Assembly (NCBI GenBank): GCA_031292465.1
Contig: JARLHB010000476.1
Location: forward strand, 1 to 9,380
Length of the DNA: 9,380 bases
Direction of reading: 5' to 3'
Source: Ignavibacteriaceae bacterium
Lineage (GTDB): Bacteria > Bacteroidota > Ignavibacteria > Ignavibacteriales > Ignavibacteriaceae
The notes beneath the pieces were generated by a model. That model saw only the letters and a program-made list of their open reading frames with translations. It was not told where the DNA came from and did no database searches. The position numbers and the translations under genes are program-made. Within the stretch, counting starts at the first letter, position 1. The number at the start of each line of letters is the position of its first letter. Below are positions 1-8,363 of this stretch, piece after piece.

Positions 1-1062
1 CGTGATGTTTCATGGGCTGCTTCTACTGCTTTTGTGTGGGACGCTGCAAAAATAAATCTTCCCGACGGCAAAAAATCCATTGGAATGTCCGTTTATCCCG
101 CAGAGTTCGGCAGCGACAGTGCATGGGCAAGATCTACCGAGTACTTAAAAAGAAGTGTTGAAATATATTCAAAAGACTGGTTTGAATATCCCTATCCTGC
201 TGCGGTAAATGTTTGCGGCCCGGTTGGCGGAATGGAATATCCCGGAATTATATTCTGTAGTTACCGCGCTAAAGGAAAAAGCATGTGGATGGTAACAACA
301 CATGAAATCGGGCACAACTGGTTCCCTATGATTGTAGGTTCAAACGAACGTGAAAATGCGTGGATGGACGAAGGATTTAATTCATTTATAAACATCTATG
401 CAACAGATGAATTCAATAAAGGCGAGTTCGCACCCAAAAGGGATAATGAATACGCACCCAAAGGAGGCAATCCGGCAAGAGAAATAGTGGACTATCTTGT
501 CAGCCCGCATTCCCTTCCTATTATTACTTATGCCGATGCAATTCCTTATCAATATGTTCATGAACTTGAATATTATAAAACCGCCCTGGGACTTGTAATG
601 CTCCGCGAAAATGTACTGGGGCATGACAGATTCGATTATGCATTCAGGACATATATAAAGAGATGGGCATATAAGCACCCTTCTCCATTTGATTTTTTCC
701 ATACAATGAACGATGCCGCAGGTGAAAACCTGAACTGGTTCTGGAAAGAATGGTTTGTTAAAAACTGGAAGCTTAACCAGTCTGTTAAAGATGTAAAATA
801 TGTCGATGATGATTCAACCAAAGGCTCTTTAATTACAATAGAAAATAAAAATCAAATGGTTATGCCCGTTACGGTTGAGATAAAAGAAAAGAACGGACAT
901 ACCGGCAGGGTGAATTTACCTGTTGAGATTTGGCAACGTTCCGGCGAATGGACATTTAAATTTAATTCAACAGGCGCAATTGACTCAGTAACTATAGACC
1001 CGGATAAAATTCTGCCGGATATTGATTCTACTAATAACGTATGGACTCCGGGCAATAAGTAA
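1..1062 (+). CDS. M1-family zinc metallopeptidase, C-terminal part (5' end outside window)
   Basis: This is a zinc-dependent aminopeptidase-type enzyme of the M1 (gluzincin) family. The frame is open from base 1, and the codons before the first internal ATG (position 34) read RDVSWAASTAFV, which match the paralogue immediately downstream, so the gene starts upstream of the window and 353 residues are visible. The zinc site is complete: HEIGH at 301-315, then exactly 18 residues, then Glu at 370-372 (HEXXH-X18-E). A GGMEYPG stretch near 226-246 sits where M1 enzymes carry the GAMEN-type substrate-binding motif. The EYYK near 569-580 is the likely catalytic Tyr region. The C-terminal tail ends without an obvious sorting domain. 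The gene lies 63 bp upstream of a full-length paralogue, with no terminator seen between them, so the two are probably co-transcribed. The family call is secure; the substrate is unknown. An envelope location is inferred from the signal peptide of the paralogue. Confidence 0.9.
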   Translation, partial: RDVSWAASTAFVWDAAKINLPDGKKSIGMSVYPAEFGSDSAWARSTEYLKRSVEIYSKDWFEYPYPAAVNVCGPVGGMEYPGIIFCSYRAKGKSMWMVTTHEIGHNWFPMIVGSNERENAWMDEGFNSFINIYATDEFNKGEFAPKRDNEYAPKGGNPAREIVDYLVSPHSLPIITYADAIPYQYVHELEYYKTALGLVMLRENVLGHDRFDYAFRTYIKRWAYKHPSPFDFFHTMNDAAGENLNWFWKEWFVKNWKLNQSVKDVKYVDDDSTKGSLITIENKNQMVMPVTVEIKEKNGHTGRVNLPVEIWQRSGEWTFKFNSTGAIDSVTIDPDKILPDIDSTNNVWTPGNK

Positions 1063-1125
1063 ATTGTGCTTTTGCCGTTTTGTGTAAAATATTTTTCATT
1101 CTCAAATAAAGTTTAGATACAAATT

Positions 1126-3102
1126 ATGAAGTATTCAGTCTCATTATTTTTCACCCTACTGTTTATATCAGCGTTCATCAAAATTTCATATGCACAGGAT
1201 ACAAGTAATTACAATCCCGGCGAAACATTTGACCCGGGCTTTTTAAATTCACCCGGCAGCATATACAGAAGCGGAAACGGCGCTCCCGGCGCAAACTATT
1301 GGACGAATAAAGCTGATTATATAATTAAAGTTTCACTTGATACGGCAAAGGAAGAAATTGCCGGTGTTGATAATATAATTTACACCAACAATAGCCCGGA
1401 TGAACTTGATTATTTATGGCTTCAACTTGACCAGAACATTTATAAAGAAGATTCGCGGGGCTCTTTGGCTTCTCCATTTAACGGCTACAGGTTCGGCGAA
1501 CAAAATTTTACTCAGGGATACAACATAAAATCAGTTAAACTTGTTCAGAATGGAAATTCATCAATCGCAAAATACCTGATAACTGATACGAGAATGCAGA
1601 TAATTCTTCCGCATTCACTCAAGTCTAACGGAGATAAGATTGAAATTGATATTGAGTACAGTTTTACCGTGCCTGAACGCGGCACAGACAGAATGGGATA
1701 TTTGAAGACAGCAGGCGGAATTATTTACGAACTTGCACAATGGTACCCGCGAATGGAAGTTTATGACGATATAATTGGCTGGAATACTCTTCCCTACCTT
1801 GGAATGGGTGAATTTTATTTAGACTACGGCAACTTTGATTACTATATCACAGTGCCGCATAACCAAATAGTTGTTGGTTCGGGCGTATTGCAAAATCCAC
1901 AGGAAGTTTTAACGGAAACTGAAATAAAAAGGCTGGATGAAGCATCCAAAAGTGATAAACGGATTTTTATTATAGATTCTAATGAAGTTCAAAGCACAAA
2001 AGTACGTCCCGCAGGCAACGATAATCTTACCTGGCATTTTAAGATGGAGAACTCACGTGATGTATCATGGGCATGTTCTAATTCATTTATATGGGATGCG
2101 GCAAAAATAAATCTTGGCAACGGCGAGCCTTGTCTTGCCATGTCTGTTTACCCGGCAGAATGTTATACAGATTCCACCTGGGAAAGGTCCACCGAGTATG
2201 TAAAAGCTACCCTTGAGATAAATTCAAAATTATGGTATCAATATCCTTACCCTGTTGCCGTAAATGTTGCAGGTTTAGTGGGAGGTATGGAATATCCCGG
2301 CATTATATTTTGCGAATGGAAAGCAAAAAAGAATGAACTGTGGGAAGTTGTTACACATGAATTCGGCCATACATGGTTCCCAATGATTGTCGGTTCCAAT
2401 GAGCGGGAATATGCATGGATGGATGAAGGATTGAATACTTTTATAAATATATATTCAACATTAAATTTTAATAACGGCGAATTTAAAACACACGGCACTA
2501 AAGGCCCGGAAATCACGCCGTTCATGTCTAAAAAAGATCCTCAATTAATAATGACTTACCCGGATAACTTAATAATGAGAAATCTTGGTTATGACGCGTA
2601 TTATAAACCATCTTTCGGGCTGTATATGCTACGGAATTATATACTTGACAGCGCCCGGTTTGATTATGCTTTCCGTAAATACATTAACCGTTGGGCATAT
2701 AAGCACCCGGCTCCGGCAGACTTCTTCAGGACCATGAATGACGCTGCCGGCGAGAACTTAAATTGGTTCTGGAAGGAATGGTTTTATAAAGACTGGCGGC
2801 TTGACCAGGCAGTAAAAGAAGTAAAATATGTTGATAATGACTCATCAAAAGGCGCTCTTATTACAATTGAAAATCTTAATAAAATGGTTATGCCTGTTAC
2901 AGTGGAAATAAAAGAAAAGAACGGGCATACAGGCAGGGTAAATTTACCTGTTGAAATTTGGGAACGTTCCGGTGAATGGACTTTTAAATATAACTCCACA
3001 TCCGGAGTTGATTCGGTAGTTATTGACCCTGATAAATTTTTGCCTGACGTTAATCCTGATAATAATATTTGGACTTCGGCCCAAGGAAATGAGAAAAAAT
3101 GA
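1126..3102 (+). CDS. Secreted M1-family zinc metallopeptidase
   Basis: A complete 658-residue M1 metallopeptidase, expected to trim peptides in the periplasm or outside the cell. It begins with a typical signal peptide (Met-Lys, a hydrophobic stretch to about residue 22, then a SYAQ-like cleavage region at 22-25). Residues about 40-260 form the N-terminal beta-sandwich. The catalytic domain has GGMEYPG at 386-392 (GAMEN-like position), HEFGH at 411-415 and Glu434 exactly 18 residues later, so the zinc ligands are H411, H415 and E434. A YYK motif near residue 492 probably supplies the catalytic Tyr. No C-terminal type IX sorting domain is visible, so periplasmic or surface retention is more likely than T9SS export. 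The start is chosen because it directly precedes the signal peptide; no good Shine-Dalgarno is present (ACAAATT before the ATG). It is a tandem paralogue of the preceding gene, with near-identical C-terminal stretches. Confidence 0.92.
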   Translation: MKYSVSLFFTLLFISAFIKISYAQDTSNYNPGETFDPGFLNSPGSIYRSGNGAPGANYWTNKADYIIKVSLDTAKEEIAGVDNIIYTNNSPDELDYLWLQLDQNIYKEDSRGSLASPFNGYRFGEQNFTQGYNIKSVKLVQNGNSSIAKYLITDTRMQIILPHSLKSNGDKIEIDIEYSFTVPERGTDRMGYLKTAGGIIYELAQWYPRMEVYDDIIGWNTLPYLGMGEFYLDYGNFDYYITVPHNQIVVGSGVLQNPQEVLTETEIKRLDEASKSDKRIFIIDSNEVQSTKVRPAGNDNLTWHFKMENSRDVSWACSNSFIWDAAKINLGNGEPCLAMSVYPAECYTDSTWERSTEYVKATLEINSKLWYQYPYPVAVNVAGLVGGMEYPGIIFCEWKAKKNELWEVVTHEFGHTWFPMIVGSNEREYAWMDEGLNTFINIYSTLNFNNGEFKTHGTKGPEITPFMSKKDPQLIMTYPDNLIMRNLGYDAYYKPSFGLYMLRNYILDSARFDYAFRKYINRWAYKHPAPADFFRTMNDAAGENLNWFWKEWFYKDWRLDQAVKEVKYVDNDSSKGALITIENLNKMVMPVTVEIKEKNGHTGRVNLPVEIWERSGEWTFKYNSTSGVDSVVIDPDKFLPDVNPDNNIWTSAQGNEKK

Positions 3103-3216
3103 TACTTTATTTAGCAGGTATAAATAAATTAGTATATTTTTCGATAGTAAAAGCTGGAGAATTGTAACAAAGTATAAATAGCTTAAAACTTTAAAACTAT
3201 TCCTTTTCTTTTCTTT

Positions 3217-3247
3217 TTGACGCTTATATATTTATATTTGTTATAAT
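3217..3247 (+). promoter_or_regulatory. Possible promoter of the hybrid histidine kinase gene
   Basis: A TTGACG (3217-3222) and a perfect TATAAT (3242-3247) lie about 50 bp before the kinase start, but the 19-bp spacing is longer than the usual 17. A TATATTTG at 3233-3240 also fits the Bacteroidetes -7 consensus TAnnTTTG. Which element is used cannot be decided from sequence. The 191-bp gap after the peptidase genes supports a separate promoter here. Confidence 0.35.
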
Positions 3248-3293
3248 TTATTTTTTGTGTGTCATCGCAGAAACATAAAAAAGCAGGATAAAA

Positions 3294-5651
3294 ATGCAGA
3301 GTTCAAAGATAGAATTTTTAACAAAGTACAACTTTTTATTAAAACAGGCTCTTGATTCGTCAAAGAACCTGCCTGATAATCTGTGCGAATTTTTAGTAAG
3401 CGAATATGAATTACAGGCCGTTCTTCTATTCAAAATTGAAGAAACCAGTAATCTTACTTTTTTAGGCAGGTCAGCCGAAGCTAAAAAAAGCTATTCAAAG
3501 GATTCTACTGTTGAATTACAGTCAAATAAATTTGTTAGAAACAATTTACAACCTGCTTTATTTGAAATTCAGGCTGAATGTGAAATACAGGCTTCCGAAT
3601 ACGTAATGTATGAAGGATGCTTATATGTAAGGTTAAGCGATACTGAAGATGCCCTGTTCAAGATAGCAAAGAAAACTCCATTTACTAATATTGAACGCGA
3701 TAATCTTCAAACTATTGGCGAAGCGATAGGCAACCTGTTAAAATTATGGATTGGCAAAAATTCTTCCGACTCTCTTTCCACAAGCCAGATTATTGCAGAT
3801 ATTGCTCATGAATTAAGAACTCCCACCAACAGCATAATGGGCTTTGCTTCATTGCTTAATGAAGATAATCTTTCCTCTTCGCAGGCTGAATATGTTTCTA
3901 CTTTAAAAGACAACGCTTTTAACCTGCTGTCTTTAATAAATGATTTGATTGACCTTGCAAAAATAGATTCGGGAATAAATAAAGAAGTCCTTACATTAAT
4001 AAATATTAAAAATTTTATTGATGAAATAATCAGGCTTTTTTCTGATAAGATAAATAAGAGCAAAATAGAATTTATTGTACTGGTTGATAAAGATCTACCT
4101 GATTCGATACGATTAGATGCACCCAAGTTGCGTTATATACTTGTTAACCTTATTACTACTTCGTTAAGAATGACGGATAGAGGGAAAATTTCTATTTCCG
4201 TTGCTGCACACGGATTAAACAAACTGAATTTTAAAATTACCGACACAAGCAGCGGAATATCTACAAATAAACTTGGTGAAATATTCAAGCCTTTTGCACT
4301 TTCCGAATTATCAAATTCCAAAATCGGCAATACTACCGGACTTGGAATTATACTTACAAAAAAGTATATCGAACTGCTGCAGGGTAATATTTCTGTTTCA
4401 AGCCTTATAGGCAAAGGAACTACATACAATTTTACCATAGGCGTTGAACAGCTTAATGCAATTGAGTCGCAGATTAGCGCCCTTCCAAAACCGGGCAAAA
4501 AGAATAAAGTTCTTGTAGTTGAAGATGATTACGCTACTTCACGCCTGTTAAGCAATTACTTAAATAAATGGGGCTATGAACCCACTATTGTAAATTCGGC
4601 TGACCAGGCATTGAAAGCTATTGATAAAGAGATTTATCTTGCCATACTGATGGATATAGTTCTGCCTGATTTAAATGGCTTTGAACTTCTGAAAAGGATA
4701 CGGGAGCATAAAAATGCCAAGAATACTCCTGTTATTGTTTGTTCAGTTGAAGCAGAACAGCAAAAAGCTTTTCTTATGGGAGCCGTCGAGTATTTTGTAA
4801 AACCGATAAAATACAAATATCTGGTTGAAGTTTTAACAAGCTACCGCCTAAAAAAAGATTCAAATATTTTAATTGTGGATGATGACGTCCCAACTCTGAA
4901 TCTTGTCAGGGAAGCAATTGAGCAGGCAGGATATAATGCCATAGCAGAAGCTCATTCAAGTAAAGTTATGGATCTTATAGAAGGCGTTAGCCTTGATATC
5001 GCCATTATTGATCTTGATATGCCTGAACTAAACGGTTTCGACCTGATAAAGCAGATAAAATCCAAGCCGAAATTTTCTAAATTGCCTATTATTATTTATA
5101 CAGGCAAGGAAAATTACCAGGAAGACCTGAAAAAGATAGACGGTTTGTTTGCAGACTTGCTTAAAAAGAGCAGTACAAATATTGAAGAGCTGTCTGATAC
5201 AATTAACCAGATGATAAACAGGTTTGATGAACCGCCTACGGTTGAAGAAATGGCAGTTCAAAAAGAGGGCGTTAAAATTCTGTTGGTTGAAGACTATAAA
5301 CACTCACAGATTATTGTTACACGCCTTTTGAAGAAAAACAATTTTGAATCTATTGTAGTTGTGGAAAACGGCGCTGAAGCCGTTGATGCAGTTAAAAAAC
5401 AGCATTTTGATTTAATACTTATGGATATGCAAATGCCTGTAATGAATGGTTTTGAAGCAACCGAAAAAATCAGGCAGATGCCCGAATACAAAGAGACCCC
5501 AATAATAGCCCTAACGGCTTTTGCAATGAAGGGTGATAGAGAAAAATGCCTTGAGGCCGGCGCAACAGATTATATTCCTAAGCCTATCGACAGCCAGGAA
5601 TTTATTGAAAAAATAAAATACTTTACGGAAAGCAAGCTGAAAGCAAGCTAA
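3294..5651 (+). CDS. Soluble hybrid histidine kinase with three tandem receiver domains
   Basis: A 785-residue signal-transduction protein with no signal peptide or membrane segment, so cytoplasmic. Residues about 20-150 resemble a weak GAF-type sensor. The HisKA dimerisation domain (about 159-227) has the phospho-acceptor His172 in AHELRTP. The ATPase domain (about 270-385) is degenerate: the N-box reads NLITTSLRMT, with Thr289 where the Mg-binding Asn of NLLxNAxKFT is expected, and the G1 box reads DTSSGI (D317, with Ser319 replacing the first Gly). Three receivers follow. REC1 (about 404-515) has E410/D411, D454, S484 and K503. REC2 (about 523-640) has D529/D530, D573, T603 and K624, but KKSS instead of KP. 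REC3 (about 660-775) has E666/D667, D711, T741 and K763. There is no output domain and no partner regulator next to it. AGGA lies 5 nt before the ATG, supporting this start. The architecture is secure; the signal is unknown. Confidence 0.92.
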   Translation: MQSSKIEFLTKYNFLLKQALDSSKNLPDNLCEFLVSEYELQAVLLFKIEETSNLTFLGRSAEAKKSYSKDSTVELQSNKFVRNNLQPALFEIQAECEIQASEYVMYEGCLYVRLSDTEDALFKIAKKTPFTNIERDNLQTIGEAIGNLLKLWIGKNSSDSLSTSQIIADIAHELRTPTNSIMGFASLLNEDNLSSSQAEYVSTLKDNAFNLLSLINDLIDLAKIDSGINKEVLTLINIKNFIDEIIRLFSDKINKSKIEFIVLVDKDLPDSIRLDAPKLRYILVNLITTSLRMTDRGKISISVAAHGLNKLNFKITDTSSGISTNKLGEIFKPFALSELSNSKIGNTTGLGIILTKKYIELLQGNISVSSLIGKGTTYNFTIGVEQLNAIESQISALPKPGKKNKVLVVEDDYATSRLLSNYLNKWGYEPTIVNSADQALKAIDKEIYLAILMDIVLPDLNGFELLKRIREHKNAKNTPVIVCSVEAEQQKAFLMGAVEYFVKPIKYKYLVEVLTSYRLKKDSNILIVDDDVPTLNLVREAIEQAGYNAIAEAHSSKVMDLIEGVSLDIAIIDLDMPELNGFDLIKQIKSKPKFSKLPIIIYTGKENYQEDLKKIDGLFADLLKKSSTNIEELSDTINQMINRFDEPPTVEEMAVQKEGVKILLVEDYKHSQIIVTRLLKKNNFESIVVVENGAEAVDAVKKQHFDLILMDMQMPVMNGFEATEKIRQMPEYKETPIIALTAFAMKGDREKCLEAGATDYIPKPIDSQEFIEKIKYFTESKLKAS

Positions 5652-5729
5652 TATTTGTCTAAGTGCGAAGTTGTTTCAACGGTTTTATACACCCTGCTTC
5701 CCTATTCATTTATCGGTTTTAGAATAATG

Positions 5730-5758
5730 TTGACCATTAGTCCCTCTATTTTTAAATT
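5730..5758 (+). promoter_or_regulatory. Predicted sigma70-like promoter of gltX
   Basis: TTGACC at 5730-5735 (5 of 6 to consensus) is followed by a 17-bp spacer and TAAATT at 5753-5758 (4 of 6). This would give a short leader of about 20 nt before the gltX ATG at 5787. It lies in the 135-bp gap after the kinase gene, in which I see no convincing terminator hairpin. Confidence 0.4.
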
Positions 5759-5786
5759 TAGTTTTAACTTTAAATAATTTACAGAA

Positions 5787-7259
5787 ATGATAAACGAAAA
5801 ACCAAGAGTCAGATTTGCGCCCAGCCCCACAGGCTACCTGCATGTGGGTGGATTAAGAACCGCGCTTTATAATTACCTGTTTGCAAAACATAATAACGGT
5901 GAATTCATTCTTAGAATTGAAGATACAGACCGTAACCGTTACGTTGAAGGCGCCGTTGAAAATTTAATAAAAGCGCTTGAATGGTGCGGGCTTGAATATG
6001 ACGAAGGCCCGGGTAAACGAGAACAATTTGGGCCTTATTTGCAGTCTGAAAGGCTGAGCCTGTATGACAAATACGCTAAAGAGCTTATAGAAAAAGGCCA
6101 CGCATATTACTGCTTCTGCACTCATGAAAGGTTAGACGCACTAAAAAAAGAACAACAGCAGCAAAAGCTTCCCCAGGCTAAATATGACAAGCACTGCCTG
6201 CACCTTAGCAAAGAAGAAGTTGAAGAAAAACTTGCAAGCGGAATGCCTAAAGTTGTACGTTTAAATGTAGTGCCTGACCAGAAGGTGGCATTTGATGATG
6301 TTGTCCGCGGCAGGGTTGAGTTCGACACACATAATATTGACGATCAGGTATTAATAAAAAGCGACGGCTACCCGACTTATCATCTTGCAAATGTTGTTGA
6401 CGATCATTTAATGAAAATTACACATGTAATACGCGGCGAGGAATGGCTCTCATCTACGCCTAAGCATATTCTACTGTATGATTTCTTCGGATGGGAAAAG
6501 TCTGTGTTTGCACATCTTCCCCTTCTGCTTAACCCGGATCGTTCTAAACTAAGTAAACGCCAGGGTGATGTAGCAGTTGAAGATTACCGCGTAAAGGGTT
6601 ATCTGAAAGATGCGCTTGTAAACTTTGTTGCATTGCTTGGCTGGAATGCCGGCGATGATAAAGAATTTTATTACCTGAACGAGCTTATTGATAGTTTTTC
6701 ACTTGAAAGAGTGAACAAGTCCGGCGCTGTATTTGACCTTGAAAAACTTAACTGGCTTAATGCGGAACACCTTCGCAAAAAACCTGATGCAGAACTTCTT
6801 GCACTGCTTAAAGATGAAATTCAAAATTCTACTGATGTTAGTACTGAAATAAAAGAACAAAGCTACAGCGACGAATACCTTATAAAAATTATTGACGGCA
6901 TGAAGGAAAGAGTGTCTTTCATACATGAGTACATAACAAAAAGTCCGTACTTTTTTGTTGCGCCGGCAGAATATGAAGAAGCTGCAAAACAAAAAGGCTG
7001 GAAACCTGAAACGCCGGAACAAATTAAGAAACTGCGCGATGCTTTTTCTGCACTTAATAATCCCGTAAAAGAAGATTATGAAAATGCGCTTAAACAAACA
7101 GCCGCTGATTTGAATATAGGCGTTGGCAAACTAATTCACCCGTTAAGGCTTGCTACTTCCGGCATGAGCACCGGGCCGGGTGTGTATGATATTCTGGTTA
7201 TTATCGGCAAAGAGGAAGTTATTAAGAGAATTGATACTGCGCTTGTTAAATTGGGATAA
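5787..7259 (+). CDS. gltX: Glutamyl-tRNA synthetase
   Basis: This class I aminoacyl-tRNA synthetase charges tRNA(Glu) with glutamate in the cytoplasm. Its 490 residues are normal for bacterial GluRS. The N-terminus shows RFAPSPTGYLHVGG (residues 9-22), with HVGG at 19-22 as the HIGH signature, and RIEDTDRNR shortly after. A zinc-binding pattern C109-x-C111-x25-C137-x-H139 matches the C-x-C...C-x-H arrangement known from E. coli GluRS. The second signature, KLSKR at 254-258, is the KMSKS loop. The C-terminal half is the helical anticodon-binding region. The ATG at 5787 directly precedes the conserved start of the Rossmann fold. Only a weak ribosome site (TTACAGAA) precedes it. Because a glutaminyl-tRNA synthetase is encoded at the window end, this enzyme is probably a discriminating GluRS that does not need to mischarge tRNA(Gln); that last point is inference. 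Confidence 0.97.
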   Translation: MINEKPRVRFAPSPTGYLHVGGLRTALYNYLFAKHNNGEFILRIEDTDRNRYVEGAVENLIKALEWCGLEYDEGPGKREQFGPYLQSERLSLYDKYAKELIEKGHAYYCFCTHERLDALKKEQQQQKLPQAKYDKHCLHLSKEEVEEKLASGMPKVVRLNVVPDQKVAFDDVVRGRVEFDTHNIDDQVLIKSDGYPTYHLANVVDDHLMKITHVIRGEEWLSSTPKHILLYDFFGWEKSVFAHLPLLLNPDRSKLSKRQGDVAVEDYRVKGYLKDALVNFVALLGWNAGDDKEFYYLNELIDSFSLERVNKSGAVFDLEKLNWLNAEHLRKKPDAELLALLKDEIQNSTDVSTEIKEQSYSDEYLIKIIDGMKERVSFIHEYITKSPYFFVAPAEYEEAAKQKGWKPETPEQIKKLRDAFSALNNPVKEDYENALKQTAADLNIGVGKLIHPLRLATSGMSTGPGVYDILVIIGKEEVIKRIDTALVKLG

Positions 7260-7263
7260 GTTA

Positions 7264-7295
7264 ATGTAAGAATTCGATAAATCGAATTCCTACAT
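7264..7295. repeat. Intergenic palindrome A, 3' of gltX
   Basis: Two 15-nt arms (7264-7278 and 7281-7295) flank a 2-nt centre, giving 14 of 15 paired positions (A7269 opposes C7290). The centre reads TTCGATAAATCGAA. It begins 4 nt after the gltX stop and lies between convergent genes. No T-tract follows on the gltX strand, so a classical intrinsic terminator is not supported. It could be a bidirectional termination aid, an mRNA 3' stabiliser or a dispersed palindromic element. It resembles palindrome B at 9182-9217. Confidence 0.75.
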
Positions 7296-7316
7296 ACAAG
7301 CCGGGATACAGGATAG

Positions 7317-7335
7317 TTTGATTTCAGAAATCAAA
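7317..7335. repeat. Short hairpin overlapping the barrel-protein stop codon
   Basis: TTTGATTT (7317-7324) and AAATCAAA (7328-7335) form an 8-bp stem around a 3-nt loop. The stop codon of the minus-strand barrel gene (7324-7326) lies at the loop. It may help end the convergent transcripts, but the stem is short and AT-rich and may be chance. Confidence 0.4.
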
Positions 7336-7959
7336 TTTAATTGACGATGTTAAGGGAAAATATGTCAGTCTGTGACTTATTACAATTTTTCCTTCCAAAA
7401 TCAGCTTAAAATTGCTTATTAGTTTTATTTCCATTCCCATACCTAAATTTAATTGAGTGCTCCAATCATTTATTTCCCATGCGTATGAAGTTATACTTTC
7501 AGAAGATCCGTTTTCCATAGCACTTATAACATCTACCTTACCCTGCCTTGCAAATAAGGCTCCAATCCCGGCAGCAAAAAATGGTTTGATAAATGCATTT
7601 GAATGAACAGTATAAAATTTAACACCGGCAGATATTTCTGTTACATAACTACTTTGAGCACTAATATACGTTCTGTAGCCAATTACCTGCGGAACTGCAC
7701 TAGCGCCGATACTGCTTTCATCAAAATAATATTTCTGGTAAGAAGATGAGAGGTACAGCGAGGTACCATCAGCAATCTTGTAACATATTAAAATATTTGC
7801 AGAATATGCATGTCCCCAGTATTGAAGCAATGATGCTCCTTGCGTTTCAGAATTAAAAATATATCCCCCGCCTATTGAAATGCCGTATTTACTTTGCGCT
7901 AAATTTATTTGCGGAAGGATGAATAGAAAAAGAAGTGTGGGTAAAAATATTTTTCTCAT
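7324..7959 (-). CDS. Small outer-membrane beta-barrel protein, function unknown
   Basis: A 211-residue exported protein. Residues 1-21 are a clear signal peptide (MRK, a hydrophobic core of L/F/I, then NLAQ as the likely cleavage site). The mature part shows alternating polar and hydrophobic residues typical of amphipathic beta strands, with Gly-rich turns (SIGGGYIF, FFAAGIGALFA, NLGMGMEIKL). It ends in IKFDF; a terminal Phe is the usual beta-signal recognised by the BAM assembly machinery. Length and pattern fit a small, roughly eight-stranded OmpA/OmpX-like barrel, but I recognise no specific family or ligand. An AAGGAAGAG stretch lies about 10 nt upstream of the ATG, a reasonable ribosome site. 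The gene converges on gltX and lies 80 bp downstream of the mazF stop, so read-through from the toxin-antitoxin operon is possible but unproven. Confidence 0.75.
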   Translation of the reverse strand: MRKIFLPTLLFLFILPQINLAQSKYGISIGGGYIFNSETQGASLLQYWGHAYSANILICYKIADGTSLYLSSSYQKYYFDESSIGASAVPQVIGYRTYISAQSSYVTEISAGVKFYTVHSNAFIKPFFAAGIGALFARQGKVDVISAMENGSSESITSYAWEINDWSTQLNLGMGMEIKLISNFKLILEGKIVISHRLTYFPLTSSIKFDF

Positions 7960-8039
7960 TTCTAAATCTCTTCCTTTTTATATTTAATTTTTCAAATCAC
8001 TCAAATCCTCCCCAGAGATTTAACGTTATAAGGCAGAGT

Positions 8040-8363
8040 TTATGCTGAAAACATTTCCCTTAAAACTTCCAGCACTTTATTTTGTGTAATTATGCTTAGC
8101 ATTTCTACTTTCCTTATAAGTCTAACTTTATCAACTGTCCTTATTTGATCCAGCACAATCTGTCCCTGCCTTCCTTCAACTTTGCACGGTACGCGGGTTG
8201 GATAATTATGCAGTTTTGAAGTAACAGGCGCAATAATTACTGTGGAGATATTTTTATTCATCTCATCAGGAGATATTATAACACACGGACGGATTTTCTT
8301 AATCTCGCTCCCAATTGTCGGATCAAGATTTACATAAAAGATATCAAAACGGAAATATTCCAT
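8040..8363 (-). CDS. mazF: MazF/PemK-family endoribonuclease toxin
   Basis: A 107-residue toxin of the MazF/PemK family, expected to cleave single-stranded RNA at short sequence motifs when not bound by its antitoxin. The N-terminus has the family pattern GDxFxxxLxPxxGSExxKxRP in the form FDIFYVNLDPTIGSE, then KKIRP. Arg25 in IRP and Thr48 in APVTSK fall at the same positions as the catalytic Arg25 and Thr48 of Bacillus subtilis MazF. QIVLDQIRTVDKVRL near residues 68-82 matches the conserved LEQIRTIDKxRL segment. Length is normal and nothing is disrupted, so the toxin looks active. Its ATG follows the mazE stop codon with no intervening base, which suggests translational coupling. Its RNA cleavage motif cannot be read from sequence. 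Confidence 0.93.
   Translation of the reverse strand: MEYFRFDIFYVNLDPTIGSEIKKIRPCVIISPDEMNKNISTVIIAPVTSKLHNYPTRVPCKVEGRQGQIVLDQIRTVDKVRLIRKVEMLSIITQNKVLEVLREMFSA

Noticed and set aside
1..1062. First peptidase gene as a truncated pseudogene
   Set aside because: The reading frame is open to base 1 and matches the paralogue there; the truncation is only the window edge.
2900..3102. Type IX secretion C-terminal sorting domain on the second peptidase
   Set aside because: The C-terminus aligns with the ordinary M1 tail of its paralogue and lacks a separate beta-sandwich tail with the expected motifs.
4133..4498. Long minus-strand open frame opposite the kinase ATPase domain
   Set aside because: It is antisense to a well-conserved coding region, has no recognisable domain and lacks a ribosome site; other antisense frames in 382-7097 were dropped for the same reason.
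5630..5652. AAGCAAGCT direct repeat at the kinase 3' end as a terminator
   Set aside because: It does not form a stable stem and no T-tract follows.
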